From: Oceanobacillus sojae
GTDB lineage: Bacteria; Bacillota; Bacilli; Bacillales; Amphibacillaceae
Direction of reading: 5' to 3'
NCBI RefSeq assembly: GCF_900162665.1
Contig: NZ_LT727813.1
Coordinates: 340,214-404,213, forward strand
Length of the DNA: 64,000 nucleotides
The notes beneath the pieces were generated by a model. That model had not been told where the DNA came from. It was given only the letters and a program-made list of their open reading frames with translations, and searched no databases. The position numbers and the translations under genes were made by a program. This document shows positions 1 through 9,240 of this stretch, one piece after another (position 1 is the first letter of the stretch; every line of letters starts with the position of its first letter).

Positions 1-4
1 TTTA

Positions 5-601
5 TCAAACTACTTTCACCGGCGCCCAGGAAACAGCATTTAATATAAAGGATGATAATTCTTCTTTATATTTTTCAACTTCCTCTGAAGAATGCTGAAA
101 TAAAATTAAACCTCTTGCCGTAGATTCAATTAACGATATAACAAATTCACTGTAATAGCTGGTATTGATATTTTCCCTAATCTCTCCGTTCTCTTTCGCA
201 GCTTCAAGATAATCAGCAATGAGATCGTATAAAGGACGATAGATAACCTTCCATTTATCTACATCTCCGCTTCTTGTAATGCCTGCATAAACAATAGAAG
301 GAATGGTTCTATCCTCCTGATTTACTTCAAAGATACGGTCTATCGCTAATCGTAAATTAATATCCAGTCCAGCCTTTACATTCCCGTGCTCTGTGAGGTA
401 TTGTGTATAATTGGAAATGATTTGCTGGGCCAGATCCGGGAGAACATCCATTTTACTATTATAGTATAGATAAAAGGTACCTTGAGCAATTCCAGCATTC
501 TTTACAATCTGAGATACACGGGTTTCCTCCAGGCCTTTTTCTTTAAAAATATGATAAGCACTTTCCAGAATAAGTTCTTTTTTATTCGCCGTTTTAGCCA
601 T
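5..601 (-). CDS. TetR/AcrR family transcriptional regulator
   Basis: A 198-residue regulator with an N-terminal TetR helix-turn-helix (about residues 10-55, containing VSQIVKNAGIAQGTFYLYY, typical of the family) and a helical C-terminal ligand and dimer domain. The reading frame is open further upstream, but the start is placed at MAKTANKK because AAAGGTGG lies seven bases before this ATG. It is divergent from the YhgE-like gene at 832, the same arrangement as yhgD/yhgE in Bacillus subtilis. By that context it probably represses the membrane gene and itself. The ligand is unknown. The stop is only four bases from the window edge, so no terminator can be judged. Confidence 0.88.
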   Translation of the reverse strand: MAKTANKKELILESAYHIFKEKGLEETRVSQIVKNAGIAQGTFYLYYNSKMDVLPDLAQQIISNYTQYLTEHGNVKAGLDINLRLAIDRIFEVNQEDRTIPSIVYAGITRSGDVDKWKVIYRPLYDLIADYLEAAKENGEIRENINTSYYSEFVISLIESTARGLILFQHSSEEVEKYKEELSSFILNAVSWAPVKVV

Positions 602-831
602 TTCGACGCCACCTTTTAAAAAAATTAAAACTGACTGATTGTCATTCATTTATATTTATGATACCATACTTTTAGGAAAAGTTGAACACAAAAAATAAAT
701 TGGAGCCGTTTTGGGCACCCTGAACTGCACACAGCTATTTTCTTGATTAACCATTAAATAATGAGACCTGCGATTACTCGGTCTATTAAGATCGTTGCTA
801 TATTTTTGTTTGAGAAAAGAGGAGAATTTTT

Positions 832-3800
832 TTGAAAAAAGCTTTTAAAATTACAAAACAAGATATGAAAAACATCATTCGTGTTCCTTCTGTTCTTATT
901 TTGATTATCGGATTAGCGATCCTCCCTTCTTTTTATGCTTGGTTTAATATAAAAGCATCCTGGGATCCATACTCCAATACACAAGGAATCAAAATCGGCG
1001 TAGTCAGTGACGATGCCGGCACAGAAGTAGAAGGCCGGTCCATAAATATGGGAGACGAACTGGTAGAAAACTTAAAAGAGAACGACTCCTTAGGGTGGCA
1101 ATTCGGTGATTCCATCGAAGAAGCAGATGAGAAGGTTTATAAAGGGGATTACTTTGCAACGATTCATATCCCGGAAAGCTTCTCTGAGGATGTAGTCAGT
1201 ATACTTAATGACGAACCAAGGAGTGCGATTGTCCAGTATAAGGTAAATGAAAAAATCAATGCCATTGCTCCTAAAATGACAAGTGCCGGGGCAACACAAA
1301 TCACGGAAACCATTAATGACGAATTTGTCCAGACAACGGCAAAAACATTACTGGAAGAATTTAATAATGCAGGAATTGAGCTTGAACAAAATCTGCCGAC
1401 TCTGCAAAAAATTAAAAACGCAGTTTATAATCTGCATGACCATATTGGAGATATAGATAAAGCAGGCGATCTTATTGTCGAGCTGGATGAAGACCATGAT
1501 AATATTCAGGGCTATGCCGATAAATTGGAGAGTCTTGGGGAGTATGAATCGAATATCAGAGAAGGCGGAGATCAGATTCTGACTGCTCAATCCCACCTGG
1601 ATGACATCAATAGACTGGGAAGTGCTGTTGTTGAATTAAATCAGGCAATGCCTGATATCGAAAACGCGTTAACCCGGATCAGCTCTATTCAGCAGTACTT
1701 CCCTGAAATTAATCAGGGACTGCAGGACGCCTATGCAGCGAGTATTACTGCCGGTGATACGTTATCGAACGTACAGGCACGTATTCCGGAAATTAATAAT
1801 CAGATTCACGATTATCAGAATCAGGTGGACCAGGCTCAGGATACATTAGATGAAGCAGAGCAGGCAAAAGACGAAGTTGCAGAGCTTATTAACAGTCAAA
1901 TAAACGACGCCGGAGAGATAATCAATGGTCTTCCTTCTTTTGATTTTGGTACAGAAGAATCCGTTACACCTGACTTTGTAAATAACGTAAAAGACTCTGT
2001 CGGTGATTCTCAAAATACAATTGAGAATATTCTAGAGGAGCTTCGTGATTCTAATTCTATAGAGCCAAATGAGTCTATTGAAAAATTAAGCAGCTCTGCA
2101 GACGCTGCAAGAGAACAGGGAAGCGAGCTTTCTGCCGGCCTGGATGACATGCTTACAAAATTAGAAGAGGATAATGTTACAGAGGAAGATGTAAATACTT
2201 TAAATGAGGCAATTGCTAATTATCAGACCTCCTTCAATAATGCTAAAGAAGATTTAGCAAGTGCTGAGTTTGTTCCAGACACACAAAACAATGAAGAAAG
2301 CAACGACAATTCTGAAGAAGACACGCAGCAGGATGGTGAAGAGACAGATAATCCTGCAGAGGATACACAGCAGCGTGATGAGGAAATTGATAATGCAATC
2401 AATGATCTTCATGAAGATACCGTCAAAGCCTTTGATGAAATTTCAACCGTATTAGATCAAAATATCGACCTGGCAATAAGTAATATCCGGGCATTGCCTA
2501 CATTAATTGCCATGAAAGAAAATCCGGATACAGAGGAATATGCAAATGAACAGATTAAAGCTGTTCAAGAAAGTATCGAAGGTCTTCAGTCTTCCGTTAC
2601 AAGTACTCAGGACTCGCTTGCATTACTTGAGGCTCCTGAAAACAAAGAAGACTTGGAAAAAATCAAAGATACACTGGAAAGCAATGGTTCTAACTTAAAT
2701 GAATTAGTTGACTTTCTGAATAACAGTGATTTTGATCTTAATCAATTAGAGGATATGAAAGACAACGCAATAACTAATTTAGAATCATTGCAATCCTTTA
2801 ATGAAGACACATTGAATCCCTTTATGAACAATGCGTTCACTACATTGGAAAATAAATTAAATGATGCAGATTCAAAATTAGACGCTGCTTTGGATTATAC
2901 AGCTTTAGCTTCTGATTATTTAACGCAGGCTTCAACCATAATTAATGATTCACAGTATTATTTAAACCTTTTAAATGAGAATTTACCATACTATGAAGAA
3001 CAGTTCAGTGATGTATCTGATACCGTAAATCAATACTTCCCCGACTTTAAAAATGGTGTGGATATGGCAAGTTCATTTTTCCAAAATGATATGCCGCATT
3101 TAGAGGATGAAGTAAATAATCTAGCTGGATTTGTTACTAATGATATGGATGATTTAATTGAACAATATAAGAATTTAAATTCTCTTGTTCAGGATAATTT
3201 ACCAGAGGCACAGGAAGCAATTGCTGAAATGGCAGATTTCATCCGCAATGATTGGCCGGGTTACAAAGAAGATATCCAAAATGCCTATGACCGGATAAAG
3301 CAGATGGAAGATGATCAAATTATTGAAGAATTGATTTCGGCACTGCAAAATGATTTAAGCGACGAAACGGAGTATTTCTCACGTCCCGTACAGCTGGATG
3401 AGGAAAAACTCTTCCCGATTCCAAACTACGGTTCTGCCAATACACCATTTTATACCGTACTGGCACTCTGGGTGGGTGCATTATTGCTTTGTAATCTGGT
3501 TACAACAGAACTAAAAGATAAAAACAGAGAAGAATTCAGCTTAAGGGATATTTATCTCGGAAGGATGGCTCTATTCTTAATAGTAGCTGTTTTACAGGCA
3601 GTGATTGTTTCACTCGGTAATATCTTTATACTGGATGCTTATATGGCACACCCGGCATACTTTACACTCTTTAGTGTTCTGATTGCACTGGCATTTATGA
3701 TTATTGTCTATACGATGGTTTCCCTATTTGGAAACGTCGGAAAGGCGATTGCGATTATCTTTATGATCCTGCAATTGTCAGGCGGCGGAGGAATGTTCCC

Positions 3801-4041
3801 GATTCAGGTAGCGCCGGAATTTTTCCAGGCAATTCACCCGTTCCTTCCTTTCACATATGCTATCGACATTCTCAGGGAGGCAACCGGAGGAATTGTATGG
3901 TCTGTTGTATTTAACAGATTCCTGATACTCGCCATCTTCCCGGCTATCTTTATTCTATTAGGATATACATTCCGTCCATGGATTGCGCCACGGGTTCATA
4001 AAGCCTATGTAAAAACGAAGAAAAGTAATATGGTTGATTAA
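832..4041 (+). CDS. yhgE: YhgE/Pip-family large membrane protein
   Basis: A 1069-residue integral membrane protein starting with TTG behind GAGGAG. One transmembrane segment lies near residues 16-38, followed by a very long extracytoplasmic region (about 40-860). That region is rich in Asp, Glu, Asn and Gln, with heptad-like helices and an acidic low-complexity linker near residues 480-520. The C-terminal 200 residues carry five or six membrane segments of the ABC-2/Pip type. The family includes B. subtilis YhgE and the lactococcal phage infection protein, and is related to EsaA-like proteins of type VII secretion. As I recall B. subtilis YhgE is below 800 residues, so the helical ectodomain is extended here. 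Its role is not established. The divergent TetR gene is the likely regulator. No WXG100 genes are nearby. Confidence 0.85.
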   Translation: MKKAFKITKQDMKNIIRVPSVLILIIGLAILPSFYAWFNIKASWDPYSNTQGIKIGVVSDDAGTEVEGRSINMGDELVENLKENDSLGWQFGDSIEEADEKVYKGDYFATIHIPESFSEDVVSILNDEPRSAIVQYKVNEKINAIAPKMTSAGATQITETINDEFVQTTAKTLLEEFNNAGIELEQNLPTLQKIKNAVYNLHDHIGDIDKAGDLIVELDEDHDNIQGYADKLESLGEYESNIREGGDQILTAQSHLDDINRLGSAVVELNQAMPDIENALTRISSIQQYFPEINQGLQDAYAASITAGDTLSNVQARIPEINNQIHDYQNQVDQAQDTLDEAEQAKDEVAELINSQINDAGEIINGLPSFDFGTEESVTPDFVNNVKDSVGDSQNTIENILEELRDSNSIEPNESIEKLSSSADAAREQGSELSAGLDDMLTKLEEDNVTEEDVNTLNEAIANYQTSFNNAKEDLASAEFVPDTQNNEESNDNSEEDTQQDGEETDNPAEDTQQRDEEIDNAINDLHEDTVKAFDEISTVLDQNIDLAISNIRALPTLIAMKENPDTEEYANEQIKAVQESIEGLQSSVTSTQDSLALLEAPENKEDLEKIKDTLESNGSNLNELVDFLNNSDFDLNQLEDMKDNAITNLESLQSFNEDTLNPFMNNAFTTLENKLNDADSKLDAALDYTALASDYLTQASTIINDSQYYLNLLNENLPYYEEQFSDVSDTVNQYFPDFKNGVDMASSFFQNDMPHLEDEVNNLAGFVTNDMDDLIEQYKNLNSLVQDNLPEAQEAIAEMADFIRNDWPGYKEDIQNAYDRIKQMEDDQIIEELISALQNDLSDETEYFSRPVQLDEEKLFPIPNYGSANTPFYTVLALWVGALLLCNLVTTELKDKNREEFSLRDIYLGRMALFLIVAVLQAVIVSLGNIFILDAYMAHPAYFTLFSVLIALAFMIIVYTMVSLFGNVGKAIAIIFMILQLSGGGGMFPIQVAPEFFQAIHPFLPFTYAIDILREATGGIVWSVVFNRFLILAIFPAIFILLGYTFRPWIAPRVHKAYVKTKKSNMVD

Positions 4042-4059
4042 TCTTTAAAAATGAATTCA

Positions 4060-4105
4060 AACAGCCCGGCCATCTATTGTTTTAGAAGCGTCGGGCTGTT
4101 TTTTT
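4060..4105 (+). terminator. Rho-independent terminator of yhgE
   Basis: The arms ACAGCCCG and CGGGCTGT enclose a long loop and are followed by a run of eight T. It lies 20 bases after the yhgE stop. Confidence 0.8.
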
Positions 4106-4176
4106 ACCCAGTTAATAGCCTGGACTTCAGATTATAAAGGATTCTAAGAAAGCAAAATACGTTGCCAAGAAGTTCT

Positions 4177-4204
4177 TTAACAATGGCCGGTTTTCTAATA
4201 AAAT
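4177..4204 (+). promoter_or_regulatory. Candidate sigma-A promoter of lrgAB
   Basis: TTAACA and TAAAAT are separated by 16 bases, about 80 bases before the GTG start of the LrgA-like gene. No further operator was recognised. Confidence 0.4.
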
Positions 4205-4282
4205 GAATAGTATCGTTTCTTTTTAAAAGCCTTTTTCCCTGCTACGCTCTGAAAATGTAATAAATAACAACGGAGGTTTATT

Positions 4283-4651
4283 GTGAAGTATTTCATCATG
4301 GTTCTGCAAATCAGTGTATTATTTCTTTTTAATTTTATTGGACAATTTATTCAAGGATACTTCTCTCTCAGTATTCCCGGCAGTCTGATTGGCATGCTGC
4401 TGCTTTTTAGTCTGCTGATTTTAAAAATCCTTCCTCTGACATGGATTCAATCTGGTGTTGATTTTCTTTTAAAAGATATTCCTTTTTTCTTTATCCCGGT
4501 TACGGTAGGCGTTGTTCAATACTTAAGCTTTTTTTATGGTAAAGGCAGTCTCACGATACTGCTGGTTGTCATAAGTACCTTCTTTGTTATCGGCGTCAGT
4601 GGAACAGTAACGAATTTCTTATTAAAAAAAGAGGTGAAATCATATGAGTAG
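4283..4651 (+). CDS. CidA/LrgA family membrane protein
   Basis: A 122-residue holin-like protein with four predicted membrane helices. The start is GTG, eight or so bases after CGGAGG. The family motif region IPGSLIGMLLLF is visible near residues 33-45. CidA/LrgA proteins work with CidB/LrgB partners. In some bacteria they modulate murein hydrolase release, and in B. subtilis the related PftAB pair moves pyruvate. Which role applies cannot be told from sequence. The stop overlaps the start of the LrgB-like gene by eight bases, indicating translational coupling. No LytST or CidR-type regulator lies beside it. Confidence 0.88.
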   Translation: MKYFIMVLQISVLFLFNFIGQFIQGYFSLSIPGSLIGMLLLFSLLILKILPLTWIQSGVDFLLKDIPFFFIPVTVGVVQYLSFFYGKGSLTILLVVISTFFVIGVSGTVTNFLLKKEVKSYE

Positions 4652-5330
4652 CTTCTTTATCGGAATAGTTTCTATTGCAGGCGTATTTATTCTTTATCAA
4701 TTTTCAAAGAAGATGTACAGTATGAAGCCCAGCCCGTTTACGATGCCTATTTTCCTGTCAACAGCCAGTATTGTCATCTTTTTAATTTTAACTGGAATTC
4801 CTTATGAAACATTTATGATTGGCGGTCAGTGGATTGATATTTTTCTCGGCCCTATTGTTGTTTCTTTGGCAGTTCCTTTATATAGGGAGATTCATTTAAT
4901 TAAAAAATATGCAGGAGCGATAAGCATTGGCATATTCGCCGGTTCCCTGACAGGTATCATTACTGGAATAGCAGGAGCAAAGCTATTTGGGTTTGAAAGC
5001 TGGCTGATTCAATCTGTCGCAGCCAAGTCCGTCACAGCTCCAATTGCTATCAGTATTACAGATACAGCAGGAGGGAATGTTTCATTGGCTGCTGTCTTCG
5101 TCATGATAGCAGGTGTCAGCGGTGCAATGTTTGGACCTGTTATTTTGAAAATTTGCCGGATCCAGCATCCTATTGCCAAAGGTCTTAGTTTCGGGACCGC
5201 TTCCCATGCTATCGGGACGGCAAAAGCTTTAGAAAACAGTAAAATAGAAGGTGCTATCAGTGTTTTATCTATGACGATCAGTGCGGTGGTTGTTTCTTTT
5301 CTTGTTCCTGTTTTCTTATTTGTTATGTAA
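4644..5330 (+). CDS. CidB/LrgB family membrane protein
   Basis: A 228-residue polytopic membrane protein, normal length for the LrgB family. Family signatures include VAAKSVTAPIAI near residues 128-140 and RIQHPIAKGLSFGTASHAIGTA near 172-192. GAGGTG precedes the ATG, and the start lies inside the end of the LrgA-like gene. Together the pair is expected to form the antiholin-like or pyruvate-facilitator complex in the cytoplasmic membrane. A strong bidirectional hairpin follows at 5385. Confidence 0.9.
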   Translation: MSSFFIGIVSIAGVFILYQFSKKMYSMKPSPFTMPIFLSTASIVIFLILTGIPYETFMIGGQWIDIFLGPIVVSLAVPLYREIHLIKKYAGAISIGIFAGSLTGIITGIAGAKLFGFESWLIQSVAAKSVTAPIAISITDTAGGNVSLAAVFVMIAGVSGAMFGPVILKICRIQHPIAKGLSFGTASHAIGTAKALENSKIEGAISVLSMTISAVVVSFLVPVFLFVM

Positions 5331-5384
5331 TATATATATCCAAGCAAATCTGCACAACATCTATCTATAAATATTGTCTCCATT

Positions 5385-5440
5385 GAAAAAAAGGCTGTTG
5401 AGATTTTTATCATTATATAAAAATCTCAACAGCCTTTTTC
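5385..5440 (+). terminator. Long-stem bidirectional terminator
   Basis: A nearly perfect stem of more than 20 base pairs around AAGGCTGTTGAGATTTTTAT, with A-run on the left and T-run on the right. It ends the lrgAB operon. Confidence 0.85.
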
Positions 5441-5553
5441 TTAATCATAAGCAAAAATAAACCATAACATCTAATAATTCAAATTATTTTGTCTTTTACT
5501 CATTCATGTTAAGATGAAAAAAAGTCATATATTTAGAAAGGAGTAATAGACTT

Positions 5554-5649
5554 ATGCACTTTTTAACCTTTCTTATTTTAGGAGCACTAGGTGTAATTTT
5601 GATAGTTATTTTATCCGTTTCAGGTTTATTACGTTATTTTAAGTCTTGA
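5554..5649 (+). CDS. Small single-span membrane protein (31 aa)
   Basis: A reading frame of 31 codons beginning MHFLTFLILGALGVI and ending LLRYFKS, preceded by AGAAAGGAG ten bases before the ATG. Almost the whole product is one hydrophobic helix with a basic C-terminal tail, giving an N-out or hairpin-free single-span topology. It is isolated between two strong terminators (5385 and 5679), so it should be its own transcription unit convergent with bipA. I do not recognise the family. The strong ribosome binding site, clean membrane segment and private terminator argue that it is real. Confidence 0.6.
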   Translation: MHFLTFLILGALGVILIVILSVSGLLRYFKS

Positions 5650-5678
5650 TTTTCATTTAAACGAAAAATAAGTCAAAT

Positions 5679-5725
5679 TAAAAACCTGGTCAGATCTTAG
5701 GATAGATATCTGACCAGGTTTTTTA
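5679..5725 (+). terminator. Bidirectional terminator between small ORF and bipA
   Basis: AAAACCTGGTCAGAT pairs with ATCTGACCAGGTTTT, flanked by A-rich and T-rich runs. It serves both convergent genes. Confidence 0.85.
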
Positions 5726-5727
5726 CT

Positions 5728-7548
5728 TTATTTTTTCTTAGCTGCTTTTTCACGTTCATTTTTATTTAAGATTTTTTTGCGAAGACGAATAGATTCCGGT
5801 GTAACTTCACAATACTCATCATCACTTAAATATTGTAATGCTTCTTCCAGAGACATGTCTTTTGTCTTACGGATTGTTGCTGTCTGGTCTTTCGTTGCTG
5901 AACGAACGTTGGTTAAGTGCTTTTCTTTTGTGATATTAACGGTTAAGTCATTTTCACGATTATGCTCTCCAACAATCATTCCGGCATAAACCTCTGTACC
6001 AGGAGTGATAAAGATAACTCCGCGGTCTTCTAAGTTCATAATTCCATAAGTAGAAGCTCTTCCATTTTCAAGTGCTACAAGTACGCCCTCACGACGTCCG
6101 CCGACCTGTCCTTTAATAACAGGCTCAAATGCTTCAAACGTATGGTTAATGATTCCATAGCCGCGTGTTTGTGACATAAATTCTGTTGTATATCCTAAAA
6201 GTCCGCGAGACGGCACTTTGAATTCGATACGAACTTGTCCATTACCCTGGTTGACCATATCAAGCATTTCGCCTTTACGCTCTCCCAGAGACTCCATAAC
6301 AGATCCAGTATACTCTTCCGGAACATCCACTTGAACACGTTCCATCGGTTCGCATTTAACACCATCAATTTCTTTAATAATTACTTCCGGTTTAGACAAT
6401 TGAAGTTCATAGCCTTCACGACGCATGTTTTCAATAAGAATGGATAGATGCAGTTCCCCGCGTCCTGATACCGTCCACGCATCTGGCGAACTTGTAGGTT
6501 CAACACGTAAGCTTACATCCGTTTCCAACTGTTTTAACAAACGTTCTTCGATTCTGCGGGAAGTAATATATTTCCCTTCTTTTCCTGCAAATGGGCTGTT
6601 ATTCACTACAAATGTCATTTGCAGAGTCGGCTCGTCAATACGCAGCCAAGGAAGCGGATCCGGATGCTCAACCGGACATACTGTTTCACCGACATTTAAA
6701 TCTTCCATACCGGAAAGGGCAACAATATCTCCTGCTACCGCTTCTTGAATTTCAATCCGTTTTAACCCGATAAAACCAAATAGCTTGGAAACACGGAAGG
6801 ATTTCTGTGATCCGTCTTCTTTTAAAACAACAACCTGCTGTCCAACTTTAATGGTTCCACGGACAACCCGGCCAACGCCGATACGTCCAACATAATCATT
6901 ATAATCAAGTAAAGTTACTTGAAATTGTAATGGTTCATCTCTTGTGTCAACTGGCGCCGGGATATGATCCATAATCGTTTTAAACACTGGATCCATCGTT
7001 TCCTGCTGATCGTCAGGCTCTAAACCGGATGTTCCATTTAATGCAGAAGCATAAACAACCGGAAATTCTAATTGGTTATCATCTGCCCCTAATTCAATAA
7101 ATAAATCTAATACTTCGTCAATCACCTCTGCCGGTCTGGCATTGGGGCGGTCTACTTTATTTAATACCACAATTGGTGTCAATTTTTGTTCTAAAGCTTT
7201 TTTCAATACGAAACGTGTCTGCGGCATAGTTCCTTCATAAGCATCAACGACCAGGGCAACACCGTCAACCATTTTCATAATACGCTCAACCTCACCGCCA
7301 AAGTCAGCGTGACCCGGTGTATCAAGGATATTAATTGTCGAATCTCCATATTTTACAGCTGTATTTTTAGCCAGGATTGTAATCCCGCGCTCACGTTCTA
7401 TATCTCCAGAGTCCATTGCACGCTCATCTACGTGCTCATTTTCCCGAAAAGTCCCAGAATATTTTAATAGCTGATCCACTAATGTTGTTTTCCCGTGGTC
7501 AACGTGTGCAATAATTGCGATATTACGAATATCATTTCTTAATTGCAT
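5728..7548 (-). CDS. typA: Translational GTPase BipA/TypA
   Basis: A 606-residue ribosome-associated GTPase of the EF-G family. G1 is AHVDHGKTT (residues 14-22), the switch region ERERGITI lies near 51-58, G3 is DTPGH (76-80) and G4 is NKVD (130-133). Domain II follows, then the EF-G-like domains III and V and the BipA-specific C-terminal domain, which contains MSQTRGYG near residues 455-462. Length is normal. GAGGAG precedes the ATG by ten bases. BipA assists 50S subunit assembly, particularly at low temperature. It is monocistronic here and ends at a shared hairpin. Confidence 0.97.
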   Translation of the reverse strand: MQLRNDIRNIAIIAHVDHGKTTLVDQLLKYSGTFRENEHVDERAMDSGDIERERGITILAKNTAVKYGDSTINILDTPGHADFGGEVERIMKMVDGVALVVDAYEGTMPQTRFVLKKALEQKLTPIVVLNKVDRPNARPAEVIDEVLDLFIELGADDNQLEFPVVYASALNGTSGLEPDDQQETMDPVFKTIMDHIPAPVDTRDEPLQFQVTLLDYNDYVGRIGVGRVVRGTIKVGQQVVVLKEDGSQKSFRVSKLFGFIGLKRIEIQEAVAGDIVALSGMEDLNVGETVCPVEHPDPLPWLRIDEPTLQMTFVVNNSPFAGKEGKYITSRRIEERLLKQLETDVSLRVEPTSSPDAWTVSGRGELHLSILIENMRREGYELQLSKPEVIIKEIDGVKCEPMERVQVDVPEEYTGSVMESLGERKGEMLDMVNQGNGQVRIEFKVPSRGLLGYTTEFMSQTRGYGIINHTFEAFEPVIKGQVGGRREGVLVALENGRASTYGIMNLEDRGVIFITPGTEVYAGMIVGEHNRENDLTVNITKEKHLTNVRSATKDQTATIRKTKDMSLEEALQYLSDDEYCEVTPESIRLRKKILNKNEREKAAKKK

Positions 7549-7662
7549 AAATAGTACGCTCCTCTAACATATCGAATGTAAAACCAATTTATTATATCAT
7601 ATTTTGAAGAATAATGTAAAACTTTTTTTATTTTAGTATGTGTCCGTTTTATATTAATTATT

Positions 7663-7806
7663 ATGGCAGTATTGTCCGATGTTATCATTCAAAGAATAAA
7701 AGATGGTTTCAATGTGGAAAGATATACTGATCCAGGAGCTGCTGCAGCAATTTTCTCTTTTATCATGTTTCTTTCCAGTAAATACGCAGAAAAAGTCAAT
7801 GCTTGA
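7663..7806 (+). other. Short coding-like frame, probable gene remnant
   Basis: A 47-codon open frame (MAVLSDVIIQ ... AEKVNA) with protein-like composition and a hydrophobic stretch near residues 25-40. There is no ribosome binding site before its ATG, and the frame stays open for 14 codons upstream without a start. It ends directly before the terminator at 7815. It could be the tail of a decayed membrane protein. I do not recognise it. Confidence 0.2.
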
Positions 7807-7814
7807 ATTTTTAT

Positions 7815-7863
7815 AGAAAAGACTTCTTTCCCGCCTGGTTAGGCATAGAAAGAAGTCTTTTCT
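7815..7863 (-). terminator. Terminator downstream of cssS-like gene
   Basis: AAAAGACTTCTTTC and GAAAGAAGTCTTTT form a 14-base-pair stem with a 17-base loop, and T-rich flanks on both strands. Confidence 0.8.
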
Positions 7864-7870
7864 TAATTCT

Positions 7871-9238
7871 CTACGGCTTTAATTTTTTATTCCCTTTAGG
7901 TTTATTGGGTACAGGGAGGCACATTGTAAATTTTGCTCCGCCCAATTTTTTGGATTTTCCGGCGTATATTTTACCATTTGACTGTTCAATAATTGCCCGG
8001 GCAATAGCAAGTCCCAGCCCAGTTTCTCCGCCTTTTCCTTTGATAAATCGATGGAATATCTTATCCATATCTTCATCGGAAACTCCTTTTCCATCGTCTT
8101 CAATATCAAAGAAAATGTAATTCTTTTTCTTATACACATGGATAGATACCTCTTCATGAGCATATCTAATAGCATTAAATACCACATTTGAAACAGCTCG
8201 CAGCAATTTTTCTTCATCTGCATAAACTGTAATCGAACCGTCCACCTTCTGCTGAAGCTTCAGCTTATTTTCATTGACAATCGGCAATGCTTTACTCAAA
8301 ATCCCATCAACGAAAGCCTGCACGTCAATCTCTGTTTCTTCATACACATCAGGCTGGGAATCTAATTTAGCAAGCAGAATCATCTCATTAATAATTTTCT
8401 TCAGCCGGCTGACCTCTGTTACCATCACATCTAACCCTTTTTCTGTGTCCTCTTCATCAAATATACCGTCACGAATTCCTTCTGCATAGCCTTGAATCGT
8501 CATAAGGGGTGTTTTCAGCTCATGGCTCGCATTCTGGAAGAAGGTTTGCTGTGATTTCATATATTGCTCCAGTGTCTGTGCCATATCGTAGACAGTCTGC
8601 TCTACTTCTTTTATCTCCCCGCTTGCCCGGATCCGTTTCATTTGATCAAATTGGCGATTTTCCACCTTTTTCAGCTCTTTCTTCAGCAGGGACAATGGCG
8701 TAACCAGTTTATTCGTCATAAAATAGCTTAAAATAACAGCAGCCAATGCGCCGATTAAAAATACCCATGCCAGCCGGAAGAAAAAGTTTTGCTGTACAGC
8801 TCTTAAATCATTAATCGGTGTTAATAAGATTAATTCCAACCCCGACTGCTCCGGGGAAAATATAATTCTTTGTGTTACGAAACGGTCATTTCCATGCTGC
8901 CACAGTGTTTCTTCATTATCTTCAAAGTTATTTTCATCAAAAAATTCATTTACTACGGAAATGGACATAGTAGAGAATAAAACCGTATCTAAATTCCGGT
9001 CATACAGGAACAGCTGTAAATCCTGGTCCTGTAAAAAGTCATTGATATTCCGGTACTCACTTGCATCATCGTATTCTGAAAGAAAATTAATCAATAATTC
9101 TCCAGTCTCAGCAAGCTGGCGCTGTTCATCTTGAATTAATACATCCAAAACGAGTGAATAAATAACTAAGCCTGCAGCTGTCATGATTACAAGGAGCAAT
9201 GCTGTAAAAGCAGCATTTAATTGTGATTGTAATTTCAT
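7871..9238 (-). CDS. cssS: CssS-like secretion-stress sensor histidine kinase
   Basis: A 455-residue membrane kinase. TM1 is near residues 8-33, an extracytoplasmic sensor of about 115 residues follows, and TM2 is near 153-175, then HAMP. The dimerisation/phosphoacceptor helix has FQNASHELKTP (His 239). The ATPase domain has the N box with Asn 355, DDGKG (381-385) and GLGL (407-410). It lies two bases after the response regulator gene, and the pair is divergent from htrA. In B. subtilis, CssRS senses misfolded secreted protein and induces htrA and htrB, and cssRS is adjacent to htrB. That arrangement, plus strong similarity of the partner regulator, supports CssS. It acts at the membrane-wall interface. 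Confidence 0.8.
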   Translation of the reverse strand: MKLQSQLNAAFTALLLVIMTAAGLVIYSLVLDVLIQDEQRQLAETGELLINFLSEYDDASEYRNINDFLQDQDLQLFLYDRNLDTVLFSTMSISVVNEFFDENNFEDNEETLWQHGNDRFVTQRIIFSPEQSGLELILLTPINDLRAVQQNFFFRLAWVFLIGALAAVILSYFMTNKLVTPLSLLKKELKKVENRQFDQMKRIRASGEIKEVEQTVYDMAQTLEQYMKSQQTFFQNASHELKTPLMTIQGYAEGIRDGIFDEEDTEKGLDVMVTEVSRLKKIINEMILLAKLDSQPDVYEETEIDVQAFVDGILSKALPIVNENKLKLQQKVDGSITVYADEEKLLRAVSNVVFNAIRYAHEEVSIHVYKKKNYIFFDIEDDGKGVSDEDMDKIFHRFIKGKGGETGLGLAIARAIIEQSNGKIYAGKSKKLGGAKFTMCLPVPNKPKGNKKLKP

Positions 9239-9240
9239 TG

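Noticed and set aside
4283..5330. Phage holin/lysis cassette.
   Set aside because: The LrgA/LrgB pair is holin-like but chromosomal; no other phage genes are present in the window.
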